Source of the DNA: Micromonospora coxensis
Lineage (GTDB): Bacteria > Actinomycetota > Actinomycetes > Mycobacteriales > Micromonosporaceae
Direction: 5' to 3'
Length of the DNA: 64,000 nt
Assembly: GCF_900090295.1 (NCBI RefSeq)
Contig: NZ_LT607753.1
Span: 2,294,001-2,358,000 of the forward strand
Of this stretch, positions 8,551 through 16,591 are shown piece by piece (the stretch's first letter is position 1; each line of letters begins with the position of its first letter). A program made the translations under genes and the position numbers. The notes under the pieces were generated by a model, which did no database searches, was not told where the DNA came from, and was given only the letters and a program-made list of their open reading frames with translations.

Positions 8551-10227
8551 GTGACGACGACCCGCCGGGGCGGACACGCCGGGCCGGTCAGCGGCGGTGG
8601 GCAGGTGTCCCGGCCGGGACCCCGGCCGTCGCCGGAGGCGCCGCTGCCCGCCGACCCCCGGCTCGCCCGCGAACTGCTGGACGGGCTGGCCGAGGCCGTG
8701 GTCACCACCGACCACGCCGGAGTGGTCACCCTGGTCAACGCGATGGCCGGCGACCTGCTCCCCGAACTGACGCCCGGCACCGACCTCGCGGGCTGCGCCG
8801 TGCCGGCGCTGGCCGCCGCGGTGGCGCAGGAGAGCCGGACCTTCGACACCGAACACCGGGGCCGCCGGCTGCGTGGCGTCTGCCGTCGGCTCGCCGCCGG
8901 CCGGTGCGCCTGGTACGTCCGGGACGTCACCGAGGAGCAGGCGCGCACCGACGCGCTGCTCGCCGAGCGGTCCCGCACCGCCTTCCTCGCCCAGGCCGGC
9001 AGCCGCCTCGGCCTCTCCCTGCACCGCGACCAGACCCTGCGCGCGGCCACCACCCTGCCGGTGCCGTACCTGGCCGACGCCGCGCTGGTCGTGCACCACC
9101 CACCCCCGCCCGCCGAGAACCTGCCGCACTGGATCCGGTACGCCGAGGGCGATCCCGCCCCGGTGACCGGGACCGCCCCCTGGACGTTCACCGGCTCGGT
9201 CCCCGGCCTCGCGGACGCCCTGCACGGCGACGCCACCGACCCCAGCCCGTGGCTCGACGCCGAACTGGCCGACCTGGCCGACGTGCTGCCGGCCGACTTC
9301 GGCCGCCCCGGCACCGTGCTGATCAGCCCGATGCTCGCCGCCGGCGGCCCCGCCGGGGCCCTGATCCTGATCCGCCGGGCCGGGCGCCCCGGGTTCGACC
9401 GGCGCGACATCGAACTGGCCCGCGAGTTCGCCGCCCGGGCCGGCGCCGCGATCGCCACCGCCGAGCTCTACGGCGAGCAGGCCCACCTGGCGCGGGTGCT
9501 GCAGAACAGCCTCCTGCCGCCGACACTGCCGCCGCTGCCCGGTCTCACCCTGGCCGGCGGCTACCGGGCCGCCGGGGACAGCCTGCGCATCGGCGGCGAC
9601 TTCTACGAGGTGTTCCCCACCGCCTCCGGCGGGATGTTCGCCCTCGGCGACGTCTGCGGCAAGGGCGTCGGGGCGGCCGTGCTCACCGGGCGGGTCCGCC
9701 AGTCCCTGCAGACCCTCCGACTGGTCGAGCAGCGCCCGCTGGAACTGATGGGGCTGCTCAACCGGGCCCTGTTCGACGTACCGGACGCCAGCGGCCGCGC
9801 CCAGTTCACCACCCTGCTGCTCGGCACCGTCGACCCCGAGCCCGACGGCGGGGCCAGGGCCCGGATCGCCGGCGGCGGGCACCCGTCCCCGCTGGTCGTC
9901 CGCGCCGACGGCAGCGTCACCCGGGTGCCGGTGGGCGGGATGCCGATCGGCGCGTTCGCCGGCGCGACGTTCCGCCAGGAGGAGGTCCGGCTGGCCCCGG
10001 GTGAGCTGCTGCTGGCGTACACCGACGGGGTGACCGAGGCGCGCGGAGGTCCGACCGCGATGGAGATGTTCGGTGAGCGGCGACTGCTCCAGGCGCTCGC
10101 TTCGGCGGCCGGGCTGCCACCGGCCGCGCTGGTCGAGCGGCTGCTCCAACTGGTCGACGAATGGCTGGACGGGCAGGCCCACGACGACATCGCCATGCTC
10201 GCCGTACGCGCCTCGAGCCCCGGGTGA
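8551..10227 (+). CDS. PP2C-type (SpoIIE) phosphatase with PAS and GAF domains
   Basis: Predicted cytoplasmic serine/threonine phosphatase of the RsbU/SpoIIE class, which dephosphorylate anti-anti-sigma factors. After a disordered N-terminus, a PAS-like domain (ARELLDGLAEAVVTTDHAGVV, roughly 40-140) and a GAF-like domain (roughly 150-310) precede the catalytic domain. The catalytic part starts at LQNSLLPP and carries canonical metal residues in GGDFYE, GDVCGKG and TDGVTEA, plus the final HDDIAML. The start is uncertain: GTG 8551 and GTG 8497 are both in frame and neither has a good ribosome site. The stop overlaps the next start (GTGA), so it is translationally coupled to the B12-binding protein. 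Confidence 0.88.
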   Translation: MTTTRRGGHAGPVSGGGQVSRPGPRPSPEAPLPADPRLARELLDGLAEAVVTTDHAGVVTLVNAMAGDLLPELTPGTDLAGCAVPALAAAVAQESRTFDTEHRGRRLRGVCRRLAAGRCAWYVRDVTEEQARTDALLAERSRTAFLAQAGSRLGLSLHRDQTLRAATTLPVPYLADAALVVHHPPPPAENLPHWIRYAEGDPAPVTGTAPWTFTGSVPGLADALHGDATDPSPWLDAELADLADVLPADFGRPGTVLISPMLAAGGPAGALILIRRAGRPGFDRRDIELAREFAARAGAAIATAELYGEQAHLARVLQNSLLPPTLPPLPGLTLAGGYRAAGDSLRIGGDFYEVFPTASGGMFALGDVCGKGVGAAVLTGRVRQSLQTLRLVEQRPLELMGLLNRALFDVPDASGRAQFTTLLLGTVDPEPDGGARARIAGGGHPSPLVVRADGSVTRVPVGGMPIGAFAGATFRQEEVRLAPGELLLAYTDGVTEARGGPTAMEMFGERRLLQALASAAGLPPAALVERLLQLVDEWLDGQAHDDIAMLAVRASSPG

Positions 10228-11246
10228 GCGGGGACGAACCGCGCGCCCCGGCGGTGACGCCGGCCGACGTCGCGGCGTACCTCGACTGCCTGGACCGGGC
10301 CGACCCGGTGGCCGCCGCCCGGGTCGCGACCGACCTGCTGGCCGCCGGGGCCTCGGTCGCCGACGTGCTGGTGGACCTCGTCGCCGCCGCCCAGCGCGAG
10401 GTCGGCCTGCGCTGGCTGACCGGGCGGTGGAGCGTCGCCCAGGAGCACGCCGCGACCCACGTCAGCGAACAGGTGGTGGACGCGGTCGCCGCCCGGACCG
10501 GCCGGCGCGCGCCGCGCGGGCACGTGGTGACGGCCTGCGTCGAGGGCGAGTGGCACGCGCTGGCCGCCCGGATCGTCGCCGAGGTGGTCCGGGACGCGGG
10601 CTGGCGGGTCACCTTCCTCGGCGCCAGCGTGCCGTCCCGGCACCTGGTCTCGTACCTGCACCAGAGCGGACCGGACGCGGTGCTGCTGAGCTGTGTGCAG
10701 CCCAGCCGGCTGATCCGGGCCGCCCGGATGGTGGAGGCGTGCCGGGCGGCCGGGGTGCCGGTGGTCGCCGGCGGGCCGGGCTTCGGCACGGACGGCCGCT
10801 GGGCGGCCCCGATCGGCGCGGCGGCCTGGGGCGCCACCGCCCGGGACGCGGCCCGGCTGCTGGACGGGCCGCTGCACGCGGCGGCGCACACCGGACCGCC
10901 GCCGCCCGCCGGCGCCGACGAGTACGTGGCGGTGCTGCACCGCCGGCGCGACATCGTCCGGCTCGCCGTCGCCGAGGCGGACCTGCCCGACGAGCGCGCC
11001 GAGGACTTCGGCGCCGCCGTCGCGCACCTGGTGGACTCGCTGGCCGCGGCGATCCGGGTCGGCGACCCGCAGCTGCTGGTGGACTTCGCCGGCTGGCAGG
11101 GCGGGGTGCTCGCCGCCCGGGGCGGACGCCGGCCGCTGCTGGACGTCGTGCTGGACAGCTGCGCCCGGGTGCTGGCCGAGCACCCGCACTCCGGCGACTA
11201 CCTGCGCCGGGCCCGGGCCGCCCTGACGGACCCGGCCGACCGGTGA
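10224..11246 (+). CDS. Stand-alone cobalamin-binding protein, CarH/LitR-like sensor
   Basis: Protein of 340 residues with the two-part B12 module of CarH/LitR photoreceptors but no MerR DNA-binding domain. The four-helix cap contains W64-x9-E74-H75, exactly the Wx9EH signature that packs on adenosylcobalamin. The Rossmann B12 domain has E109-W-H111-x-x-A, with H111 as predicted lower axial ligand, then FLGASVPS and VVAGGPGFG. The H75-H111 spacing (36) is close to that of CarH. A further ~100-residue helical region (from about 235) is unassigned. GTG 10224 overlaps the stop of the PP2C gene by 4 bases, so the sensor probably works with that phosphatase. Light sensing is inferred; a methyltransferase-type corrinoid protein is less likely given the Wx9EH motif. 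Confidence 0.8.
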   Translation: MSGDEPRAPAVTPADVAAYLDCLDRADPVAAARVATDLLAAGASVADVLVDLVAAAQREVGLRWLTGRWSVAQEHAATHVSEQVVDAVAARTGRRAPRGHVVTACVEGEWHALAARIVAEVVRDAGWRVTFLGASVPSRHLVSYLHQSGPDAVLLSCVQPSRLIRAARMVEACRAAGVPVVAGGPGFGTDGRWAAPIGAAAWGATARDAARLLDGPLHAAAHTGPPPPAGADEYVAVLHRRRDIVRLAVAEADLPDERAEDFGAAVAHLVDSLAAAIRVGDPQLLVDFAGWQGGVLAARGGRRPLLDVVLDSCARVLAEHPHSGDYLRRARAALTDPADR

Positions 11247-11253
11247 CCCGCGC

Positions 11254-11796
11254 TCAGGCCGAGCGGGCGACCGGGTCGTCGACGGCCCCGCGGGCCGACG
11301 GTGGCGCGAGCACCGGCCGCTCGGCCGCCCGCGCCGCCGTGCTCTCTCGCTCCCGGGCCACCCGGTCGAACTCCCGGATGCCGCGCAGCAGCGCGTCACG
11401 CCCCTCGCCGCTCATGCCGGCGAGCACGTCGGCCAACCGCCGGCGGCGGTCCTGGCGCAGCTCGGTGAGGAGCCGGCGGGCCTCCGGGGTCAGGTGCAGG
11501 GCGATCTCCCGGCGGTCGAGGCGGCCCGGCTCCCGCTCCAGCATCCCGGCGGCGACCAGCCGGTCGCAGAGCCGGCTGGCCGACGAGAGCAGCATGTCCA
11601 GCAGCGCCGCGAGCCGGCGGAGGTTGATCCCGTCGTGCCGCTCCACCACCATGACGGCGCGGAGCTGAGGACCGGAGAGACGGCTCGTCGTACGCTCGCG
11701 CGCCGCCTCCCACACGGACAGGAGGGCACCGGCCGCGGCGTCCAACTCGGCGGCCATACTCACGTCTGGTCCGCGAGGACCGTTTTCTTCGGCCAT
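11254..11796 (-). CDS. MarR-family transcriptional regulator
   Basis: Winged-helix regulator of 180 residues. The core (about 20-145) shows LSGPQLRAVMVVERHDGINLRRLAALLDMLLSSASRLCDRLVAAGMLER followed by the wing R-E-P-G-R-L-D-R-R-E-I, the MarR hallmark. The C-terminal ~40 residues are Ala/Arg-rich and probably disordered. ATG 11796 is taken as start; an ATG at 11757 is an alternative. It is divergent from the second PP2C gene with 58 bases between, and convergent with the B12 gene at 7 bases, which suggests it controls this signalling island. Confidence 0.85.
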   Translation of the reverse strand: MAEENGPRGPDVSMAAELDAAAGALLSVWEAARERTTSRLSGPQLRAVMVVERHDGINLRRLAALLDMLLSSASRLCDRLVAAGMLEREPGRLDRREIALHLTPEARRLLTELRQDRRRRLADVLAGMSGEGRDALLRGIREFDRVARERESTAARAAERPVLAPPSARGAVDDPVARSA

Positions 11797-11854
11797 GGTG
11801 GGCACGAGACTACCCCGGGGACCCGGTGCTCGGCCCCTGTCAAGAGGAGTGACA

Positions 11855-12985
11855 ATGAGCGGACCGGCGGACCGGGTCCGGCGGGTGTTGATCGAGGCGC
11901 CGGCCGATCTCCTGCTCGACCGGCTGGGCGACGAGCTGGCCCGCGACTTCGGCATCACCGAGATCGAGCTGTACCAGGTCGACTACCGGCTCTCCGCGCT
12001 GCTGCCGCTGGGCGACGGGGAGCCCCTCACCGGGCCCGGCCACCCGGCGTGGCGCTGCTTCGACCACCAGGAGCCGATCGTCGCGGGCGGCGCCGGCTGG
12101 TTCCCGGTGGGGATGCGCGGCGAGCGGCGCGGGGTGCTCCGGCTCACCCCGGCGCCGACGGAATCGGACGCCGTCGACCAGCTCGCCGCCGCCGCCACCG
12201 CGCTCGGGCACGAACTGGCCGCCGTCTCCGCGGGCACCGACGTGTACCGGGCCGCCCGCCGGACCCGCCGGCTCACCCTGGCCGCGGAGATGCAGTGGGA
12301 GCTGCTGCCCGGGCGGAGCCGGGTCCGCCCCTCGTTCAGCCTGGCCGGGCAGCTGGAACCGGCGTACGCGGTGCGCGGCGACAGCTTCGACTGGTCCGAC
12401 GACGGGCACCGGCTCTGGCTCTCCACCATCAACGGCACCGGCGAGGGGGTGGCCGCCTCGATGCTCACCGCGCTGGCCACCCACGCGCTGCGCAACGCCC
12501 GGCGGGGCGGGTTGGCCCTGGCCGACCAGGCCGCCCTCGCCGACCAGGCGATCTACGCCCTGCACGGGGGCGAGCAGCACCTCTCCGCCCTGCTGATGGA
12601 GCTGGACCTGGCCTCCGGCCGGCTGACCGTGGTCGACGCCGGCTCGCCCCGGCTGCTGCGGCTGCGCGACGGCGAGGTCGACGAGCAGATGTTGGAGAAG
12701 CAGTTCCCGCTCGGCATGTTCGAGGGGACGGACTACCAGGAGCAGCACTTCGAGCTGGCCCGCGGCGACCGGCTCTTCGTGGTCAGCGACGGGGTGATCG
12801 ACGCGACCGGCGGCGACGTCCGGTACGGGGAGACCGCGCTGGACCGCTTCCTGCGCCGGACCGGCCCGATGGCGCCGCTGGACGCCGTACGGTCGCTGAT
12901 CGGCGACCTGCGCGCCTTCGTGGCCGGCGACCTGATCGACGACGCGGTGGTGGTCTGCCTGGACTGGACCGGGCCGCAGCCCTGA
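11855..12985 (+). CDS. PP2C-type (SpoIIE) phosphatase, atypical metal site
   Basis: A 376-residue relative of RsbU phosphatases. The N-terminal ~140 residues resemble a GAF-like input domain. The catalytic part runs from AAEMQWELLPG with RGDSFDW, SDGVIDA and LIDDAVVV. The usual Asp of the DxxGxG motif is Asn here (STINGTGEG), so one metal ligand is changed. A TNGMG-type version is, from memory, a known actinobacterial subgroup, so this may be a family trait and not decay. The start ATG 11855 follows a strong AAGAGGAG site. It is divergent from the MarR gene, which may regulate it. Confidence 0.85.
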   Translation: MSGPADRVRRVLIEAPADLLLDRLGDELARDFGITEIELYQVDYRLSALLPLGDGEPLTGPGHPAWRCFDHQEPIVAGGAGWFPVGMRGERRGVLRLTPAPTESDAVDQLAAAATALGHELAAVSAGTDVYRAARRTRRLTLAAEMQWELLPGRSRVRPSFSLAGQLEPAYAVRGDSFDWSDDGHRLWLSTINGTGEGVAASMLTALATHALRNARRGGLALADQAALADQAIYALHGGEQHLSALLMELDLASGRLTVVDAGSPRLLRLRDGEVDEQMLEKQFPLGMFEGTDYQEQHFELARGDRLFVVSDGVIDATGGDVRYGETALDRFLRRTGPMAPLDAVRSLIGDLRAFVAGDLIDDAVVVCLDWTGPQP

Positions 12986-12999
12986 CGCCCGCGTCGCGC

Positions 13000-14577
13000 T
13001 CAGTACGCCCCGCGCCCCCGGACCACCGCGCCGAAGGTCTTCCACAGGATGGTCAGGTCGGCGGCGAGTGACCAGTTCTCGACGTAGTACAGGTCGAGCC
13101 GGATGCCGTCCTCCCAGCTCAGGTCGGAGCGGCCGCTGACCTGCCAGAGCCCGGTCATGCCGGGCTTGACCAGCAGCCGGCGGGCCACGTCGCCGTCGTA
13201 GCGGGCCACCTCGGACGGCAGCGGCGGCCGGGGGCCGACCAGGCTCATCTGGCCGAGCAGCACGTTGACCAGCTGGGGCAGCTCGTCCAGCGAGTACTTG
13301 CGCAGCAGCCGGCCCACCCGGGTCACCCGGGGGTCCGCGCGCATCTTGAACATCAGCCCGTCGGTTTCGTTGCGGGCGGCCAGCTCGGCGCGGAGCGCGT
13401 CGGCGTTGACCACCATGGTGCGGAACTTCAGCACGCCGAACTCACGGCCGCCCTGCCCGACCCGGGTCTGCCGGAACAGCACCGGCCCCCGGCTGTCCAG
13501 CCGGATGGCCAGCGCGAGCACCGCCAGCACCGGCAGGGCCAGCAGCAGCGCCAGCGCGGCGGCCGTCCGGTCGACCAGCTCCTTGACCAGCTTGCGCGCG
13601 CCCCGGAACTCCGGGGCCTCGACGTGGATCAGCGGCAGGCCGGCGACCGGGCGGGTGTGGATGCGCGGACCGGCGACGTCGGTCAGCGCCGGGGCCACCA
13701 CCAGGTCGATCCCGGTGCCCTCCAACTGCCAGCCCAGCCGGCGCAGCCGGGCGGCGGTCAGCTCGCCGGAGGCGGTGACCGCGACGGTGTCCGCGCCGAT
13801 GGCGCTCGCCGCCTCCGGCACGCCGCGCAGCGAGCCGACCACCGGCACGTCGCTGAGCCGCTGCGGCACCGGGGCGAGCAACGCGTCCGGGATGCAGGCG
13901 CCGACCACCTGGTAGCCGGCGTACGGCTCGCGGCGCAGGGTGTGCACGAGTTCCAGCACGTGGGCGGTGTCGCCGACCACCAGCACCCGGCGGGACCAGC
14001 CGTCGCCCCGGTATCGGGCGAGGTGCAGCCGCTTGCGGGCGGCGAACCGGGTCACCACCAACGCCAGCGTGCCGAAGGCGAAGGAGATGCCGAGGAATCC
14101 CCGGGAGACGCCGACGTCGGCGATGTAGCCGGCGATCGCGATGCCCCCGGCCAGACGCAGGCTGGCGGTGCCGACCCGCCGGTACTCGTCGGCGCCGTAG
14201 CCGAGCACCCGGTCGTCGTAGCAGCGCAGGGCCTTGAGGGAGACCAGCCAGGTGAGGACCAGCCCGGGGGCCACCAGCACGTACGGGATCTCCGAGCCGA
14301 TCGGTGTGTGGTCACCGAACCGGGCGGCGTACCCGGCGAGCACGGCGACGCACAGGACGGCGGTGTCGAGCACCACCAGGAGCCGCACGTACGCCCGCTG
14401 GTCGGCGCGGGCGACCGGCCCGGTCGGGCGGCCGCTCGCCGCCGGCGGGACCCGGACCGGCGTGGACAGCGTCGCCGAGCTCACCCAGCCTCCCCACATC
14501 GCGCGTGTCGGCCCCGACCGGCCACCGTCCCCGGGTGGGGAAGCGACGCCGGAGCCACCCGACATCCTGCCTGACAA
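13000..14577 (-). CDS. Polyprenyl glycosylphosphotransferase (exopolysaccharide initiation)
   Basis: Membrane enzyme of 525 residues that transfers a sugar-1-phosphate to undecaprenyl phosphate to start an exopolysaccharide or wall glycan. It has four or five N-terminal membrane helices (about 65-185), a Rossmann-like CoA-binding-type domain (RRVLVVGDTAHV), a further helix (AALALLLALPVLAVLALAIRL) and the C-terminal sugar transferase domain with LKFRTM, RKYSLDELPQL, GQMSLVGPRPP and KPGMTGLWQVSGRS. The start may be 14577 or 14565; both are ATG. No glycosyltransferases or flippases lie next to it, so it is an isolated initiation enzyme here. Confidence 0.92.
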   Translation of the reverse strand: MSGRMSGGSGVASPPGDGGRSGPTRAMWGGWVSSATLSTPVRVPPAASGRPTGPVARADQRAYVRLLVVLDTAVLCVAVLAGYAARFGDHTPIGSEIPYVLVAPGLVLTWLVSLKALRCYDDRVLGYGADEYRRVGTASLRLAGGIAIAGYIADVGVSRGFLGISFAFGTLALVVTRFAARKRLHLARYRGDGWSRRVLVVGDTAHVLELVHTLRREPYAGYQVVGACIPDALLAPVPQRLSDVPVVGSLRGVPEAASAIGADTVAVTASGELTAARLRRLGWQLEGTGIDLVVAPALTDVAGPRIHTRPVAGLPLIHVEAPEFRGARKLVKELVDRTAAALALLLALPVLAVLALAIRLDSRGPVLFRQTRVGQGGREFGVLKFRTMVVNADALRAELAARNETDGLMFKMRADPRVTRVGRLLRKYSLDELPQLVNVLLGQMSLVGPRPPLPSEVARYDGDVARRLLVKPGMTGLWQVSGRSDLSWEDGIRLDLYYVENWSLAADLTILWKTFGAVVRGRGAY

Positions 14578-14636
14578 TGATGGTCACCGATTGCTTCGGA
14601 CGTATTACCGTCAGTTTTCCGGGCCCGGAATGCGAA

Positions 14637-14665
14637 CCGCCGCACCGGATTCACCGGTGCGGCGG
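14637..14665 (-). terminator. Perfect 12-bp hairpin after the VWA gene
   Basis: CCGCCGCACCGG (14637-14648) pairs with CCGGTGCGGCGG (14654-14665) around ATTCA. It lies 22 bases downstream of the VWA-protein stop, before the sugar transferase start region. Confidence 0.65.
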
Positions 14666-14687
14666 CCCGCGGTCACTGTGTCGCGGC

Positions 14688-16454
14688 TCAGCGCGGCGCG
14701 TTCGGGCGCAGCGCGATCGCCTTCAGGAAGATGTCACCGATCTTGGTCGGGTCCTCGGTGACGAAGGTGCCGCCCCCGGTGACGTCGGTGATCGACTGCA
14801 GCTCGGCCTTGGAGACGTCGTTGCCGATACCGATGATGACGACCTGCACCGGACGCTCCGGGTCGGCCAGCGTCTTCAGCTCGGCGAGCAGCTTGTTCTG
14901 GGAGATGCCGTCGTCGTCCTCGTTCTTGCCGTCGGTGAAGAGCACGATCGAGTTGACCCGGCCCGGCTCCCAGTTCTCCTGCACCGTCTTGTACGCCTCC
15001 AGCATGGTGTCGTACAGGCCGGTGTTGCCGTTCGACGGGCGGATCCCGGCGAGACCCTGCTCCAGCTTGCCCCGGTTGGTGGAGAGGGGGTTGATCGGCA
15101 CGAGCTGCCGCCAGTCCCGCGACCCCTCCAGCTTGGTGGAGAAGGTCCACAGGCCGATCGACCAGGAGTCGTCGAAGAGGTTCAGGCCCCGGCTCGCCGC
15201 CGCCACGGTCACCTGCTCACGGCTGGCGTTGTTGGCGGAGGGGACCTCGGTCTTCATGGAGCCCGACACGTCGATGACGCAGAGCATCCGGCCGGACTGG
15301 GTCGCGATGGACCAGCCGGAGACCGCACGGTCTATGGCGACGGGGTCCAGGCCACCCGCCGCGCCCACACCGGCCGGCGGGACGGCCGCCTGGCCACCGG
15401 CCGGGCTCGGCGCACCCTGCAGCGCCTTGAAACCGTCACCCCAGTTGCCGTCCGGGGCCCGCAGCGACCGGGCGGCCAGCCGGTTCTTGAAGCCCTGCGT
15501 GGTCAGCAGCTCGTAGAGCACCTTCGCCGCGGACGCCTTGGCCGGCTCGATGCCGGGCAGCACCGCGTACGGGTAGTCCAGCGGCATCGGCGACGGCTCC
15601 AGGTAGAGCGCGGCCAGCGGGATCGGCGGCTTGGTGTTGTTGTACGCCATGACGTCTTCCTCGGACAGCGCGGCGGCGCCGAGCGCGGAGGCGATGGACG
15701 TCGGGTCGTTGGAGCGCGGGAAGCGGGCGAGCAGGTCCTGCCGCAACGCGGACCGGCCGGTGGCCAGGGCCCGCAGCGCGCCGGTGGTGGCCTTCTGCGT
15801 GTCGCCGCCGGAGGCGCTCGCGGCGGCGGTCAGGGAGAGCAGGCCGGAGAGGCCGGCCGCGTCCTGCGTCGGCTCGACGATCCCGGCGCGCAGCGGCTTG
15901 TCGCTGCTGACCGCGCGGAGCAGGTCGGTCCAGCTGAGCTTCTTGTCCGGCCAGCCCAACCGGGAGGCGACCGGCTCCGGCATGGCGACCACGACCGGGC
16001 TGCGGGCGATCGACGCGCCGTTGCCCGGGGCGAACGCCGTCGCACCGTTGTTCTTCAGCCGCAGCAGCCAGGTGGAGGAGTCCGGGACCCACACGTCCGG
16101 GGTGACCACGGTGCCGCTGGCCTGGCCCACGCCGGCGAGGACGGCGCCGTGCTTGCTGGCGACGGCGGCGGCCACGTCGACCGGCTCGGAGGCGGTCACG
16201 TTCACCGCGATGCAGGTGCCACCCACGGCCGCGCCGTCGGCGACCCACTGCGCGGCGGCGTCCTGTACCGCGGGGGCGAGCTCGGGCGCCGCGGCGACGG
16301 CCAGTTGGATCTCACCCGAGCAGGACGGGCCGGCCAACTGCTGGTAACCGAACCAGGATCCCGCGACCACGACGGCGAGCGCGGTCGCCGCTGCGGCGGC
16401 TCCTGCTCCACGGATACTTGAACGCATGCGATGGCGGCCAGACACGCTGACCAT
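14688..16454 (-). CDS. Membrane-anchored substrate-binding and VWA domain protein
   Basis: Exported protein of 588 residues. A Lys/Arg-containing N-terminus and a hydrophobic segment (AAAATALAVVVAGSWFGYQQL, about 17-38) form a signal anchor. Residues ~45-345 resemble an extracellular solute-binding domain (family 1 type). The C-terminal ~190 residues are a von Willebrand A domain with a complete MIDAS: DVSGSMK, NTG in SNGNTGLYD, and FTDGKNEDDD. Ca/Mg-dependent adhesion or complex assembly outside the membrane is expected. This domain pairing is a recognised actinobacterial family with unknown ligand. ATG 16454 is used; ATG 16427 would give a shorter signal region. Confidence 0.85.
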   Translation of the reverse strand: MVSVSGRHRMRSSIRGAGAAAAATALAVVVAGSWFGYQQLAGPSCSGEIQLAVAAAPELAPAVQDAAAQWVADGAAVGGTCIAVNVTASEPVDVAAAVASKHGAVLAGVGQASGTVVTPDVWVPDSSTWLLRLKNNGATAFAPGNGASIARSPVVVAMPEPVASRLGWPDKKLSWTDLLRAVSSDKPLRAGIVEPTQDAAGLSGLLSLTAAASASGGDTQKATTGALRALATGRSALRQDLLARFPRSNDPTSIASALGAAALSEEDVMAYNNTKPPIPLAALYLEPSPMPLDYPYAVLPGIEPAKASAAKVLYELLTTQGFKNRLAARSLRAPDGNWGDGFKALQGAPSPAGGQAAVPPAGVGAAGGLDPVAIDRAVSGWSIATQSGRMLCVIDVSGSMKTEVPSANNASREQVTVAAASRGLNLFDDSWSIGLWTFSTKLEGSRDWRQLVPINPLSTNRGKLEQGLAGIRPSNGNTGLYDTMLEAYKTVQENWEPGRVNSIVLFTDGKNEDDDGISQNKLLAELKTLADPERPVQVVIIGIGNDVSKAELQSITDVTGGGTFVTEDPTKIGDIFLKAIALRPNAPR

Positions 16455-16525
16455 CTTGCGTAGCTCGTTCGGTTACCGCCACAACCGTTCGGACGAAAGT
16501 TACGCAGGAGAAACAGTTGATCGCA

Positions 16526-16552
16526 CTTTTACCACACTGAGTAATCAGTCAA
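16526..16552 (-). promoter_or_regulatory. Possible promoter for the VWA gene
   Basis: On the minus strand TTGACT (16547-16552) and TAAAAG (16526-16531) are separated by 15 bases, in a locally A/T-rich stretch 72 bases before the start codon. The spacing is short of the ideal 17, so this is tentative. Confidence 0.25.
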
Positions 16553-16591
16553 TCTCGACCTGTTGCGCGGAACGACCCTGACCGCCCCGCC

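Noticed and set aside
8510..8554. 14-codon leader peptide frame before the PP2C gene, stop overlapping GTG 8551
   Set aside because: The ribosome site is 12 bases away and the short Arg/Pro/Ala peptide has no attenuator pattern; the overlap can be chance. It leaves the PP2C start uncertain.
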